The position numbers were made by a program, and so were the translations under genes. The notes under the pieces are model-generated. The model had not been told where the DNA came from, did not search any database, and worked only from the letters and a program-made list of their open reading frames with translations. DNA of 64,000 bases from Volucella zonaria (lineage: Eukaryota; Arthropoda; Insecta; Diptera; Syrphidae): the NCBI GenBank assembly GCA_963966105.1, contig OZ014531.1, forward strand, positions 73,535,159-73,599,158. The letters run 5' to 3'. How positions within the stretch are numbered: the first letter of the stretch is position 1; the number at the start of each line of letters is the position of its first letter. Shown one piece after another: positions 44,966 to 56,583 of the stretch.

Positions 44966-46315
44966 ATTTTCGCATTTCGGGTAGCGTAAGTACTACCACC
45001 AGTACCAGATTCGAAGTCGTGTGTAAGGCACGAACTTCCCTATCTAATACCTCAGCTATTTTGTGGGTCATGGCACCCGATTGCAATGCAACTCCACATC
45101 GAACAGACCAATTGGTTCCATAGCAATCCCATGGTTTAGCACAGGTCGTAGCCATGAGATGTCCAAGCATCATTAGTTCTATTCTCCCCGCGATTTTGGG
45201 TACAAACCTACAGCCACCACGATACTCCCACAAGGGAGCCAACTCCTAGGTCAGGCCGGAACCATAGTTCCGGGGGCTCCTGACCTAACGTGGTACCAGA
45301 ATATAGCTTCCGGTCGTCGAGCTTCGAAACCTTGTGGTTACTTCAAGTTGGGCATATCACTGCCCAGGACTGGCGGCCTTTCAACAATTTGGACAAATGA
45401 ATTTATGATCTACCTGCTAGCTGCCTATTGCGTCTTCTATAAAATACCTCTTTTGCAAAACTACGGGTTCTTTCGAACCGTACGGTATCAGTGATAATTC
45501 CACTGGCATCGTAGGTCTCACCATTAAAGGTGGTGCCCATAACCTGCAAGTTCTTTATGTCAGCGTAATTGGGACACTCACATAGGACATGAAGCCAGTC
45601 CTCACAAGTGGCTCCACATGAGCAGCTCGCAAACCCGCTAAGCAAGAATGCATTAAGAGAGCCATGCCCGGTCAACAAAAAGCCCAGGCTGAGGTTAAAA
45701 TTCCGTTCAGGAAAAATTCTCATGGTTAGCACATCCCCTAGGAAGCCGTAAGTAACCCTGCCATTTTCGCTAGCATCCCATCTAGATTGCCATCTAGATA
45801 GAACACATGTGATACGACGTATCACTTCCAGATCCAGAGGTGGCACTTCAAGCAACACCTGCGTTGCCTCTGTGCAGACAGTGTGGCAAACCGGTAAACA
45901 TCCAACAAGCGAAGCGACTCTTTGGCAAGTCAAGATCCGCCTTCGACCATCAACAGTTATAACCCTGTCGTATCATACCGATGCTCCATATGTTGCACAG
46001 GCAACAAAAAGGCCATCGTATATGATACGAACAGAACGCCTGTTGAGTCTCCAGTCAGATCGCAAAATGCGCCTTACCTGGCCTACAGCACTCAGCATGC
46101 GTTGTCTGGTTCGAACCAAGTGAGGCATGAAGTTCATACACTCACCCATCGTTATGCCCAGATATGTGACCTCAGTCACACATCTAATGCCAACGCCGTT
46201 CAAACGTATCGCAGGAACCCGACGTCTTACATTCAATTTGCCCTTGAGCTTCATTGAAACAGTCTTATCCTGCGACACACTTACCCCAACGCTTTCCTCA
46301 GTACCTTCAGGCTAA
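44966..46315 (-). mobile_element. R1-like LINE: RT C-terminus, zinc knuckle and 3' UTR
   Basis: The minus strand from 46280 encodes KLKGKLNVRRRVPAIRLNGV, EVTYLGITMGECMNFMPHLV and RSVRIIYDGLFVACATYGAS (region after the RT palm). After a frameshift it gives LPPLDLEV-type sequence, NLSLGFLLTGHGSLNAFLLS and CSCGATCEDWLHVLCECPNY (the Cys/His cluster of R1-clade ORF2), ending near 45405. The rest to 44966 is 3' UTR, shared with 35500-35800. The 5' part of the element is missing. Confidence 0.75.
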
Positions 46316-46319
46316 GTTT

Positions 46320-47580
46320 CTGTATAGAGTCCGTAGAGTTCCTCCTCCTCCACTCACCGTCTATCAAGACGGGACCAAAAATCACCCGAAGAATTTTACT
46401 CCCACTTTTCTTGTTGGAGAAAGGGCTTTGCTAATCAATTCCCTTCTTAGCCCAAAGCAGCAGCGATTGGCAAGAATTTTTCTTCGTTTGATTTCAGGGC
46501 TGGTGTCGTTGTCTGAATTAATAGCGGAGCCTTGGTAGACACCTAGCACGAGCATTAAAATCGAGGAATAGCTTTTTTCCAAGATCTGCCGTAGTGTGAA
46601 TATTTGGTCGATGGTGGATCTTCCCTGTCTGATGCCACACTGATATGGACCGATCGGTTGTTGACGAATGGCTTCCCACGTTCACACACAATACGCGATG
46701 TTAAGAAGACTGATGCGTTTATACTTGGAGCAGCTCAGAGGCTCTCCTTTCTTGCGGGTCGGATAAACACTGCTGCTGTATGCACTTTACCAAGTCATCG
46801 CCTGCCGCTTTGAAGAGCTCGGCAGTCGGGCCTTCCGCTCCAGCAGCTTTGTTGGAGTCAAGCTTAGATATGGCTATCGTCACTTGATTCAAGTCGGGTG
46901 GACGGAATTATTGGTCTACATCGTCCAGGTTGAAAGGTTCATTCTGCCTGAGAGTAGTATTTGGTGCGTCATGTTCCCTAGAAATCCTCAGCATCGACTG
47001 CGATACAGGCTTTGGCTCGAGGTTTGTATCCCTGACATGTTTTTTTTTTTGTCTTTTGGCAAAACTTCTGAGTCTCATTTCTGGAGTAACATCTCTCAAT
47101 CTCCTCAACCCCGCACTTCTCATGCTCCTTCATTTTCCTCCTTTGAAGCCGGTATTCGCCTCTCCTCTTGTGCTCATAGAGCTTGTGAGCAGCTCTAGTC
47201 GTACTATATAGCGCCGCTTTGAATGCATCTTGGTTAGCCGCATGTGCTTTCCGGCCCTCGTCATCAAACATAGGCCCTTCGGAATGTTCGAACACTCATA
47301 ATACTGGAGAAATGCCTTGCGTCGATCGCAATGTGCTTAGTTTTGTTGACGGGTGATTAAACAGGAGTTTTCCAAGTCCGCTTATGAATATCGAGGTGCA
47401 GTAACGGGGAGCGTGTAGATTATACTCGATTCCTAGAACCCACAACCATTCACTTAACTGCGTCAAATGAAACAGCATCAGTCTCCTCGACACCTTGTCG
47501 GTCACATGTCAGTATCTATAGTGAGAAGGTATATGGAGCCGTGTTTAGTTTAACCATCGACGAATTAGTAAACAATTTTT
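46320..47580 (-). pseudogene. RTE-like endonuclease/RT with internal deletion
   Basis: The minus strand reads AHAANQDAFKAALYSTTRAA and KLYEHKRRGEYRLQRRKMKE (linker after the nuclease), KAAGAEGPTAELFKAAGDD-like sequence near 46800, GIRQGRSTIDQIFTLRQILE near 46600, then INSDNDTSPEIKRRKILANR and CCFGLRREL toward 46390. The RT catalytic part between FTLRQILEK and the SDNDTSPEIK block (RQGD and YADD boxes) is deleted. Confidence 0.65.
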
Positions 47581-47589
47581 GTATACCTC

Positions 47590-48012
47590 GGCTCCGCTAT
47601 TAACATCACCTAATCAGGCAATTGCCGTTTCTTAAACAGATAAATGAGTTACAAGACCTTGTCAAGGAACACAAAACAGACTCTATGTAAGGCTCTTCGT
47701 CTAAGTACCTCTCTATAGAGCAGAAGCGAAAGCAGATAAAGATATCCTCTGTCGTTTTGAACACGAGATTCTTCGAGTTTTGAAAGAGCAGATACAGAAA
47801 AATGTGCGCTAATCGATTCAGTGGATGGCTATCAATGCACCGACCGGCCCAAATAGTCGCAGAAAGAGAAGATCTAGAGATAGATAGCTCGCACAATTGG
47901 AAAGGCATCTTAACTATTTTAGTGTGCGGAAATGGAGTGAGTTGTTGGTTGATTCTCAGGTTCACCCTAGAGTGTAGCGCCACCTAAATTTTTCCCAGAT
48001 GGCCTTTGGGCT
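47590..48012. other. Unassigned spacer
   Basis: No recognised feature. Confidence 0.3.
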
Positions 48013-48017
48013 ATAAA

Positions 48018-49315
48018 CACCCTGAATGACTTGAACTGCAACCAACTTCAGACTGCTATAATTTCCAAACCGTTCATGACAGTGAGCTCAAATTTTGACA
48101 CATGACAGATAATTTTAGTATTTACGAGCCTTTTAAACGATTTGCGTGTCAGTTGTGTTGAAAAATTTTTATCCGCGACGGAATTCAAACGTGATAGTGT
48201 GAATGCTTTATATTTGGCTGGAAAACCACAAGTAGCTATCGTTAGAGACCTCCAGCACTTCAACGTGAATAAATCATTTGTGTCTCGAACCATAGCGCAT
48301 TACCGTGATACTGGCAGCGTTGCAAAACGCCATGGAGGTGGTCATAAAAAAACAGCAACATCGGCAGAAATGGTTCGGAAAGTGAAGGGTCGAATTGAGC
48401 GAAATCCGCCTCGAAGTGGAAGAAAAATGCCTCGTGAGCTCAACATATCGTTGGAACGGATGCAACACATACTGAAAAATGAGTTTGGACTCAAGCTATT
48501 GAAGTTCCAAAAAGCACACGATCTTACACCGCAACAGAAAAAAGTTAGAGTCGAAAGAGCGAAGGAGTTGCTACGCTTGCACGAAAGTGGTGAGTTGCCG
48601 AATTTGGTTTTTTCCGATGAGTCGCCATTTGTTATCGAGCAATATGTCAACAAACAAAATGACCGAGTTTACTTGCCAGAGAGGTCCTTCGAAAATTTAC
48701 ACCTTCGGATGGCCACCAGAAAGCAGGCAGCACCGATGGTGATGGTTTGGGCCGCCATAACCGCCGATGGTCGCTCTCCGCTCGTATTTTTGGACCGTGG
48801 CGTCAAAATTAATGCGATCGTATACCGTGAAACTGTCTTAGAGGCAGTATTAAAGCCTCATTTCGTTCGGAGACCATGGACATTTCAACAAGACTCGGCA
48901 CCGTCTCACAGAGTGCGCATCAACCAAGATTGGTTAAAAAACAATGTTCAACACTTCATTTCTTCGACACAATGGATTGCAAATTCTCCGGATGCAAATC
49001 CGTTGGATTTCTCTGTCTGGGGCATTTTGAAGGCGAAGGTTGGCATTAAAAAATAGGAAAGTTTAGACCACCTGAAACAAGCACTTCGCCGGGAATGGGC
49101 CAAAATACCGCAAAGCCACTTGCGTGCAGCGTGCGATGCTTTCTTCGGCCGTCTCAAGGCCATTATTCGCGCCAAAGGTGGACATATTGAAAACTATTGA
49201 TACAATTTGAAAATCGATGTATTTTCCAACATTTTTTGCTTTGGCACAATAAAATTTATCAAAAAATAAAAAAATTAAAGCATTTTATAAATTGGAGTTC
49301 GAGTTATTCACCCTG
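48018..49315 (+). mobile_element. DD37D (maT) mariner-like transposon, nearly intact
   Basis: It starts at CACCCTGAATGACTTGAACT and ends in the complement of CAGGGTGAATAACTCGAACT, followed by TA at 49316-49317; the left flanking TA has decayed to AA. It is 1,298 bp. A second copy is at 56584-57895. Confidence 0.9.
48178..49197 (+). pseudogene. maT transposase: one open frame, lost start and early stop
   Basis: A single uninterrupted frame runs from 48142 to a TAG at 49054-49056. The likely start (ATG in the copy at 57735) is ACG here at 48178. The helix-turn-helix (NKSFVSRTIAHYRDTGSVAK) and linker are followed by all three catalytic residues: FSDESPF (48616-48618), FQQDSAP (48892-48894) and ANPLDFS (49006-49008), with 37 residues between the last two, the maT signature. 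Compared with the other copy it lacks four codons (WANN) before FVRRPW. The TAG replaces Tyr in KKYQSLD; the remaining 45 codons (HLKQALRREWAKIPQ to HIENY) stay open to the stop near 49197. It is the best preserved transposase in the window. Confidence 0.9.
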
Positions 49316-49319
49316 TAGT

Positions 49320-50525
49320 ATGTCGCAGAACATCCCATCCTTTTCTTCTTTTTTCTTAAAGCGCCTACCTTATATGAAGGGAGGACTATTCTCTGTTCTA
49401 TCGAGTGCTCTTACTTTCCAGGTAGGCCGTAGGCGGTCTGGATTAACCAATAGGGATTCCTTTGTATCTTTAACGATCTTTCTCGGAGGATTATTCTGTA
49501 AGACTTCCGTATTGAGCGGGACTTGAACCAGTGTTGACTTCCTATTGACCACTTGGCTTAAAGATAACCTGGAGTTAAACCAGGTTTACGTAATTCTTTG
49601 GTAGCAAAAGCAGTTAGGAATCCACGCCTCAGTTCAACAAATCTACTTATTGTAATGTTCGAATCCAATATTTCCCTAACCTAACTAACCATTTCCTGTA
49701 TCTGTACTTCTGCACACTCATTTCCCTTTTGACTCAATTAAATAAGTGCACCTGCGTAACGAATGACTTATGTAGATGTACGAGTGGATGTCGTACCCCA
49801 TTGATTAATTGTTTTCCATATAAAATTCTCGTGCAAATTAATAGCACTCGACAGGAAAGAGCGAAACAATAATTGCTCAAGTATTGAACAAAAAGCGTCG
49901 AATGCAAACATGCCAGCAGTCAATCAATAACACTGAAGAGCAACTCAAAAGCAGGCCAATTCAAAAAGGTGCAGCTTCTTCTTGTCACTGAAATTATCAG
50001 GACGTTGCGAAGCCATTAGGTTCTACGAAAAATAAGGTGGAATCGATTACCACGTGTGTCTCGATTTGTGTTTGAATTCTTTGATAAGATAAACTTACAA
50101 ACACAAGAATTAAATTATTTTCGTAAATGAGGAAAAGTATCTGTGAACACGGTATTATGTAGGGTTTCATTGTTTTGCAGTATCTTTAGTTAAGTGTCAC
50201 TATTTTTACCGTCGCTAATGTAATATCTAGGATTGTTTACCTGCTTATCAATACATGGGCGGATGTGACTAACAGCGGCAAGAGGCATTTTATGTGACAA
50301 AGGGGTATGCGCTAATTTTGATATAATTAAAAAAAATTGCATGTCAATTGGTTTAATTAAATTATTATTGATCGGCTGATGATTAATTGGACGATTTATA
50401 GTCAGACAATAAGCGGTTAATGAGTCCATGGAACAGCTAGTGAATGTATTTCAATGGTTCCTGAGGAGATAGGAAATTGGTTACGAAATGTTTCCATTGT
50501 GCTTCGGAAGCATTGATATGAAGAC
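49320..50525. other. Unassigned 1.2 kb region
   Basis: No recognised feature. A TACGAGTG variant lies near 49778. Confidence 0.35.
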
Positions 50526-50529
50526 TTTG

Positions 50530-50770
50530 TGAAGGTCAGAGCTTACAGTTCAGGGTAAACCCGGGCCCTTACTAACAGCTGGATCCTTGGTTAACCGCTC
50601 AAATTAGCTTATATAGTTCATCGTTGAATCCATTCCTCCAAAGTCCGACAATGTGAATAACTTGTGAAAATTTCTTCGCTTGAAACGACCGCTCTTCATA
50701 GAATCTATGCATCAGTGCCATAAAGTAGAACAGGAATGGAGTGATCAAGGTCTTTTAGGGAGTTTCCTTA
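50530..50770 (-). pseudogene. Possible RTE-like C-terminal fragment
   Basis: The minus strand reads ITPFLFYFMALMHRFYEERS and GLWRNGFNDELYKLI, which loosely follows the 'RPVLxYGSEAW...RxRYNDELYELY' region of RTE-like proteins. Weak. Confidence 0.3.
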
Positions 50771-50879
50771 GTTTTTTGGGATACAGCCTACTGAGGTGTT
50801 TTTGGCAAAATTGATGCAGAGCCAAAGCCAAGACAAAGTTTCTTACTACCTTGAAGTTATAGCTGTCCACTGTGAGGTT

Positions 50880-51995
50880 TTGTAACACATTGGCTGGAAA
50901 GTCCGTGCCCTTTTATAGTAAAACACAAAATTTTTGCAAAATTCAACTTGTTGCCTTCGAGGGCGATACACTCATTGAAACGATTTTTCAATCTTTCAAT
51001 ACCAGTTTTGTAGTACGATTTCGGTTTAGCCTCAAAATACTCCTCTGTTTCGGCGATTGCTTCTTCATCGGTCTTAAATCTCTTTCCGGCGAGCATTCTT
51101 TTGAGGTCTGCGAACAGGTAATAGTCGTTGGGGGTCAAATCTGGAGAATACGGTGGGTGGGGAAGCAATTCATAGCCGAATTCTTTCAATTTTGCCATCG
51201 TTTTCATCGACTTGTGACACGGTGCATTGTCTTGATGAAACAGCACTTTCTTTTTTTTCACATGCGGCCATTTTTCTGCGATTTCATAATAGTCGCTGTT
51301 GATAGTCTGCCCCTTTTGGAGATAGTCGATGAAAATTATTCCATGTGCATCCCAAAATACGGATGCCATAACCTTGCCAGCCGAGGACGAGGTTCGTCGC
51401 CTGCTCGCCACTCAGCTGACTGCCGACTTGACTCTGGTGTGAAGTGATGGAGTCAAGTTTCATCCATTGTCACATACCGGCGCAACAATTCAGCTTTATT
51501 GCGGTTGAACAGCTTTAAACACTCCTCAGAATCATCAACACGTTGTTGTTTTTGGTCGACTGTGAGCAAACGCGGCACCCACTTTGAACAGAGCTTTCGC
51601 ATGTCCAAATATTCGTGTATGATATATCCAACACGCTCTTTTGATATCTTCAGAGCCTCAGCTATCTCGATCAGCTTCACTTTACGGTAATCATTTTGTG
51701 GACTTGATGATGTTCTCATCTGAAACAGCCTCTTTTGGACGTCCACTGCGTGCATCATCTTCAGTGCTTGTATTACCACTTTTAAATTTTTCAATCCACT
51801 TGCGAATGGTTCGTTCGGCTGGTGCAGAGTCCGGGTAACACTTATCAAGCCACTTCTTTGTATCGGCTGCATTTTTTCCCATCAAAAAGCAATGATAAAT
51901 CAACACACGAAATTGCTTTGAATCCATTTTTTTCACAATAACAAAAGTTGCTTCACTCACAACGCTATATCTCGAGAACTAATCGTCCGACAGCT
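50880..51995 (-). mobile_element. DD34D mariner, broken transposase
   Basis: The minus-strand start is at ATG 51926 (MDSKQFRVLIYHCFLMGKNA), then SGNTSTEDDARSGRPKEAVS, a frameshift, KVKLIEIAEALKISKERVGY, MRKLCSKWVPRLLTVDQKQQ, RYVTMDET (first Asp) followed by a stop, AGKVMASVFWDAHGIIFIDY, KVLFHQDNAPCHKSMKTMAK (second Asp) and PYSPDLTPNDYYLFADLKRM (third Asp, 34 residues on). It ends in ALEGNKLNFAKILCF. All catalytic residues remain. Of the termini, a TTGGCTGGAAAGTCCGTGCC-like 3' end is visible near 50888; the 5' end is unclear. Confidence 0.85.
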
Positions 51996-52181
51996 GTCAA
52001 ATTTATACACGTACGAGTATCTTTCAAGTGGTGCCTCTCTTAGAAACTTCACGACGTGTCTCCTCTCTTGTTGACAGAATACATTTGGTTTTACCCTTAT
52101 TTACCGCTAAATCCATTTCGGAAACTTTCTTTTCAAAACCAGCGATCGCACCGGTGTCAGCCCGCTAACATCTGTCAATTA

Positions 52182-53366
52182 CCACCTTGATCAAAAAGTT
52201 CCCGCACCTCACAACCGTGTGGCGCTCCCATTGTTCCGATTTGAGTTCTGTTTTTTTTGTTAAGTTGGTAAATCTATTGTTGACGTTCCCTCTAAATCTT
52301 AGCGTCATAGCTTGACATTTGCAAAAGTTACGTAGCCAAGAGTACATCTATCTCTGTGTGTGTTGGCGATTTTTTACAATTTTAGAAATGGATTTAAATT
52401 TGCAACAACGAACTTTTGCGTAAAAAACGGATTTAATGGTGCGCGAACGTTGGAAATGTTGGAAAAGTGTTTCGGCAACGATTCTCTAAAGAAAACGGGT
52501 GTTTACCAGTGGCGCGAGCGGTTCAAAAGTGGTCGTGAGTCAATCGAACGCAGTGGCAGACCATCGACATCGAAAACCGACGAAAAGATTGATGAAGTAA
52601 AGGAAATGTTGGTCAATAACCGCAAATTAACCATCAGAGAGGTAGCGCAGGACTTGAACATTGCCTATGGATCCGTCCAAGACATTTTGGTTAATGATTT
52701 GGGTTTTCGTCGTGTAGCAGCAAAGTTGGTGCCAAAAGACCCCAATTTCATGCAAAAACGAGACCGTGTTGACGTCGCAAAAGAGATGATTTGCGAGGCT
52801 GAATCCGATCCCACATTCATCAAAAGGATCGTTACTGGAGACAGGACGTAGGTTTATGAGTACGACACGCAATCCAGACATCAGACAAGTGAATGGCGTT
52901 CACCAAATGAGCCGGGACCAAAAAAACCACGTCGTTTTCAGTCAAAATAGAAGGCAATACTCACGGTTTTCATGGATTACAACGGTCGCGGCGTAGTGCA
53001 TCATGAATTTTTGCCAGAAGACCAGACAGTAAACAAAGGCCGCCGTATTATTTAGGCGTTATGAGACGTTTGCGTGAAGCAATTCGCCGAAAGGGTCCAG
53101 AATTGTGGGCAGAAAACTAGTGGATTTTGCACCATGATAACGCACCATCATTATTCGTAATTTTTTGACGAAAAATGCAACAAATACCATCCAACAGCCA
53201 CCGAATTCACCTGATTTGGCTCCCTGTGACTTCTTTCTGTTCAATCGAGTTAAAAAAGAACTACGGGGAATGCGTTTCAGCAGCCGAGAGGAAGTAATGG
53301 AAAAATCGCAGGAAACACTGATGGACATACGGAAAACCGAATATAAAAAATGTTTCGAGGAGTAAT
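52182..53366 (+). mobile_element. DD34D mariner (copy 1 of the family at 59972), 3'-truncated
   Basis: The left end is TA|CCACCTTGATCAAAAAGTTCCC. The transposase reads FCVKNGFNGARTLEMLEKCF, SGRPSTSKTDEKIDEVKEML, LTIREVAQDLNIAYGSVQDI, FIKRIVTGDRT then a stop at the first catalytic site (DE altered to DR), MDYNGRGVVHHEFLP, LHHDNAPS (second Asp) and PNSPDLAPCDFFLFNRVKKE (third Asp). It ends at KKCFEE, where the match to the sister copy stops, so the last 25 codons and the right terminus are gone. It serves as the 'empty site' for the insertions in the sister. Confidence 0.85.
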
Positions 53367-53419
53367 TGGACTTTGATATAAGACCGGTACAAGGTAAGTC
53401 GACCAAGTTGTTTGTGTAT

Positions 53420-53735
53420 TAGCGGGAGACATTAAACTACTCCCTCTGGATACTCGAAAAGACTACCGATGCAGTTGTTCGCCTTAAAGGATGCTCATTA
53501 ACTACGCCGTATCATAGCTACAGCCCTTTTTTTTCGACGAGGGAGGTGAAAATCTTCAAGAGAAACTATAAGGATCGCCAGCGAGTGCACATAGTAGTGC
53601 GGGATTCTTACTCACTCCCTTCGAATTCAGTGTCTCATTCCTCTTTTGCGATCGGAGTAGAAACCGAATTCATGAGGCAACTTGGTTATTTTCCTTTGGG
53701 GCTGTCCTCAACGTCTTTGTCCATCATTTGCATTA
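53420..53735. other. Unassigned spacer
   Basis: No recognised feature. Confidence 0.3.
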
Positions 53736-53739
53736 TTAA

Positions 53740-54108
53740 AAGCGCTTTCTAGATGGATTCTTGCTACTATAGCACTGTCATCAGCAAACCTACATAAAAC
53801 GGCCCCCGTATATCACGCAATATATCAGTAGATATAGAAGCGGACCGATTGGACTTCCTTGCGGTACGTCGGCTAAGATTTCTTTGGACTGCTTAAAGAC
53901 AAGATCTGTTGCAATTTGAATTTCAAGCCTTCATATCGCTGCCAAAGGCTTGCGAGACATCAAGAAATATGATTGAGCAAATCGTTCTTTCTTCAAGAGC
54001 TTTCTCAGCTATGTCGGTGATTCTATGAACCTGATCACTAGTTGAATGTCGGCTTCTGAACCCAAACTGGTGATCTATTTGTTTTTGGCACTGACGGCTC
54101 TTATGCAC
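53740..54108 (-). pseudogene. Jockey-type LINE RT fragment
   Basis: The minus strand reads DHQFGFRSRHSTSDQVHRIT then EKALEERTICSIIFLDVSQA with F at the AFD box, and further on LADVPQGSPIGPLLYLL (53845-53880). These are three consecutive RT motifs of Jockey-clade elements. D of AFD is altered (AFG) and frames differ. Confidence 0.7.
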
Positions 54109-54127
54109 TCAAAAAATTGACAGAAAC

Positions 54128-55212
54128 TTAATATTATATTTTCGTGGCATGAAATGGATCGATTTACGCTTGAACGTTGGGAAACATTGCAAAGTTACTT
54201 CCAAAGTGGATGCTGTGTTGTTAAAATACGAGTAGTGCGAATGCAGCTGATGTACACAAGTTTGTGAAGAAAGTTCGTGAGACTAGTTTGCTGATTGATT
54301 CCCGTGTTCGTCCTGTGCGCTCGGGAATATTGCAGCTGTTGCCGAAAGTGTGCGCCTAAACCCGAGGTCAACGCGCCAACGATCTCAGCAACCGAACATC
54401 AGTCGCAGTAACCTGAGGAGAATATTGCATAAAGATCTCGGATTTTTCAACTGCGGGGTCCAATTGACTCTAAATGACCACCCGTGTCGTCATCGCTTCT
54501 CTTTTTGGGCTTTAGAGCAACTCGAAATCGTCGATAATTTTGCTCAAAAAATCATCTTGTAAGATGAGACGCATTGCCAGCTCGGCGACTACGTAAATAA
54601 GCAAAATTGCCGTATTTGTAGCTCGGAAAACTCATACGTAGTCATAGAGAAGCCACTGCATCTTGAAGGTGTGACTGTTTGATGTGGTTTTTGGAGCGGC
54701 GGCATTATTGGCCCATTTTTCTTCCAAGACGACAATGGAAGAAACGTTACATTCAATGGAGAGCGCTACCGAGGCATGGTAATCGATTTCTTTCTCGAGA
54801 TATGGTTTCAGCAAGATGGGGCTACGTGTCACACAAGCCGTCTAACTATCGATTTATTGCACATTAAGTCCTATAATCGCATAACCAGTCGTTTTCGTGA
54901 TGTTTCTGGGCCGCCCCCGAGCTACGATTTGACGCCGTGGGACCTTTTTTTTATGGGGTGCCATTAAAGATTGATGGTATGCGATTAATCCAGAGATGAT
55001 TCAGGCACTCAAGAGCAATTGATCAAGGTAGTCATGAAATAGGCGCCGAAACCATCGAGAACCTATTGAAGAATTGAATTGGCAGGATGGCCTACTCCCA
55101 AGCCACTCGAAGCAATCATTGAAATGGAATAATATTCCATAATTAATCGGGATCTTTACTCTTTTCAAAAAAGTAACAATCATTGAGAAATATTGAACAG
55201 TGTTTTTTTGTA
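54128..55212 (+). mobile_element. DD41D mariner-like element, decayed
   Basis: The plus strand reads ERWETLQSYFQSGC-like sequence, VRETSLLIDSRVRP near 54280, RSQQPNISRSNLRRILHKDL, then DEAHCQLGDYVNKQNCR-like sequence in mixed frames near 54565-54615, GGIIGPFFFQDDNG-like sequence near 54700, WFQQDGATCHTSRLTIDLLH (second Asp, 54806 on) and PSYDLTPWDLFFMGCH (third Asp). A TACGAGTA insertion lies at 54227-54234. Ends are approximate. Confidence 0.75.
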
Positions 55213-55429
55213 TAGCCTATTTAAATTGAAACCAACAGACGGCCCACCATTTATTATACAGAAAAGCTTATTTAATGCTTTTCAAGGCAACACTTAAAGG
55301 ACTTCTCCAATTATTAGGTCGTAACCGCTAGCTTTATTTGGTTTTCATTGATTTATTCCTTTTTTGAGTTCCGACTGCGTGGGAGATGAACCTTAAGCTC
55401 TTAGGAAGTGTGTGACTTTCAAGTCATCA

Positions 55430-55885
55430 TTTCTTCTAGGCTATTATAGAAGGAAGGTGAATCCTTCGAGCACAAATCGATCCACTTTCACAGTAAAAAA
55501 GGCTTTCAAAATTTCTGTGGGGAGTCTTGCAGGCCATGTTCTCCAATTCTGACCACAAACTATAATCCAGTGAATTCAGATCTGGGCTCCCCGACGGCCA
55601 ATCTTCTGCAGCTATAAAGCCAGGAATATTGACTGTGAGCCACTCCTGTGTGGTTTTGGCTTTTTGCGATGGATTGAACCCTTGAAACAACTTTTAGATG
55701 AAGTGGCACAAGTGGCTTCCTTAGATGAAGTGGCACAAATTTTGTCATTTTGTTTGTTAACAACTTCTTTCACGGTAACAGTTTTCTCATCCGTAAACAG
55801 AATGTTTTCATGGCAATTGTCCGCGTGCCACTGCAAAAGTCGCTTGCATTTTTCCAGCCTAATTTTGTTGAGTTGAAGAGTTAGA
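55430..55885 (-). pseudogene. DD37D (maT) transposase fragment of a second lineage
   Basis: The minus strand reads HENILFTDEKTVTVKEVVNK then QNDKICA (first Asp), and FQGFNPSQKAKTTQEWLTVN, GFIAAEDWPSGSPDLNSLDY and SLWSELENMACKTPHRNFES. The second-Asp box (normally FQQDGAPAHKAK) reads FQGFNPSQKAK, so that Asp is lost. Spacing to LNSLD fits DD37D. It differs clearly from the two copies at 48 and 57 kb. Confidence 0.75.
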
Positions 55886-55889
55886 AGAT

Positions 55890-56580
55890 GACCCGACGGT
55901 AGGCTTTCATATACAGATCAGCCTAGACATGGATCTGGTTGATATATCCAATTCCTTGGACATGATCTTCTGCTTCCTAAGGGGATTTCGTTTATCACTT
56001 ATGCAACGCTATTACCGCGACTCGATTCTCTTTAACGTCCCAGTGCATGTGTTCTGAAAAAAAGTTAATGATTCTATTCTCGCAAGAAGTTTTGAACGAT
56101 AAGCGCTGGAAATTGTGTAACAGAACTTATGGCAGGACTAGGTAGATACACTACCTATTCTACCAGGAAAAGGTACCTAAGCTATCATATATCAATCGCT
56201 AAAGTAAGTCGATGTTGAAGCTACATACGATCGTAAGAGCAAATATAAGGTGGGCAAATAGTTTAGTCTAGTGGCAGTTTTGGGCAAAGCTAGATTAGGA
56301 ATGATTTAAGTGTTGTTCCTTCTTAACAGACGGCATATTAACGCTACTAAGGGTTGGAACAAGGCCTGACGTATGTACCAAGCAAATTCTGTAGAATCTT
56401 CCTGGTTAACGCCTACAATCAGTCGAAGAAGCTAACGAATGCTTGTGTAACTGACTTTAGTCTGTATGTAAGGTCCTGCGAATCGGGTCGCTAGTACTGA
56501 TAAAAAAGTGACGTATCCTTTCCCAGTGACTATTGCAACCAGAGTAAGAGGCACTTAAAGATCAATCCTCTAAATGTAAT
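55890..56580. other. Unassigned spacer
   Basis: No recognised feature. Confidence 0.3.
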
Positions 56581-56583
56581 ATA

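Noticed and set aside
50872..51447. 191-codon plus-strand frame
   Set aside because: Antisense shadow of a mariner transposase with clear catalytic motifs on the minus strand.
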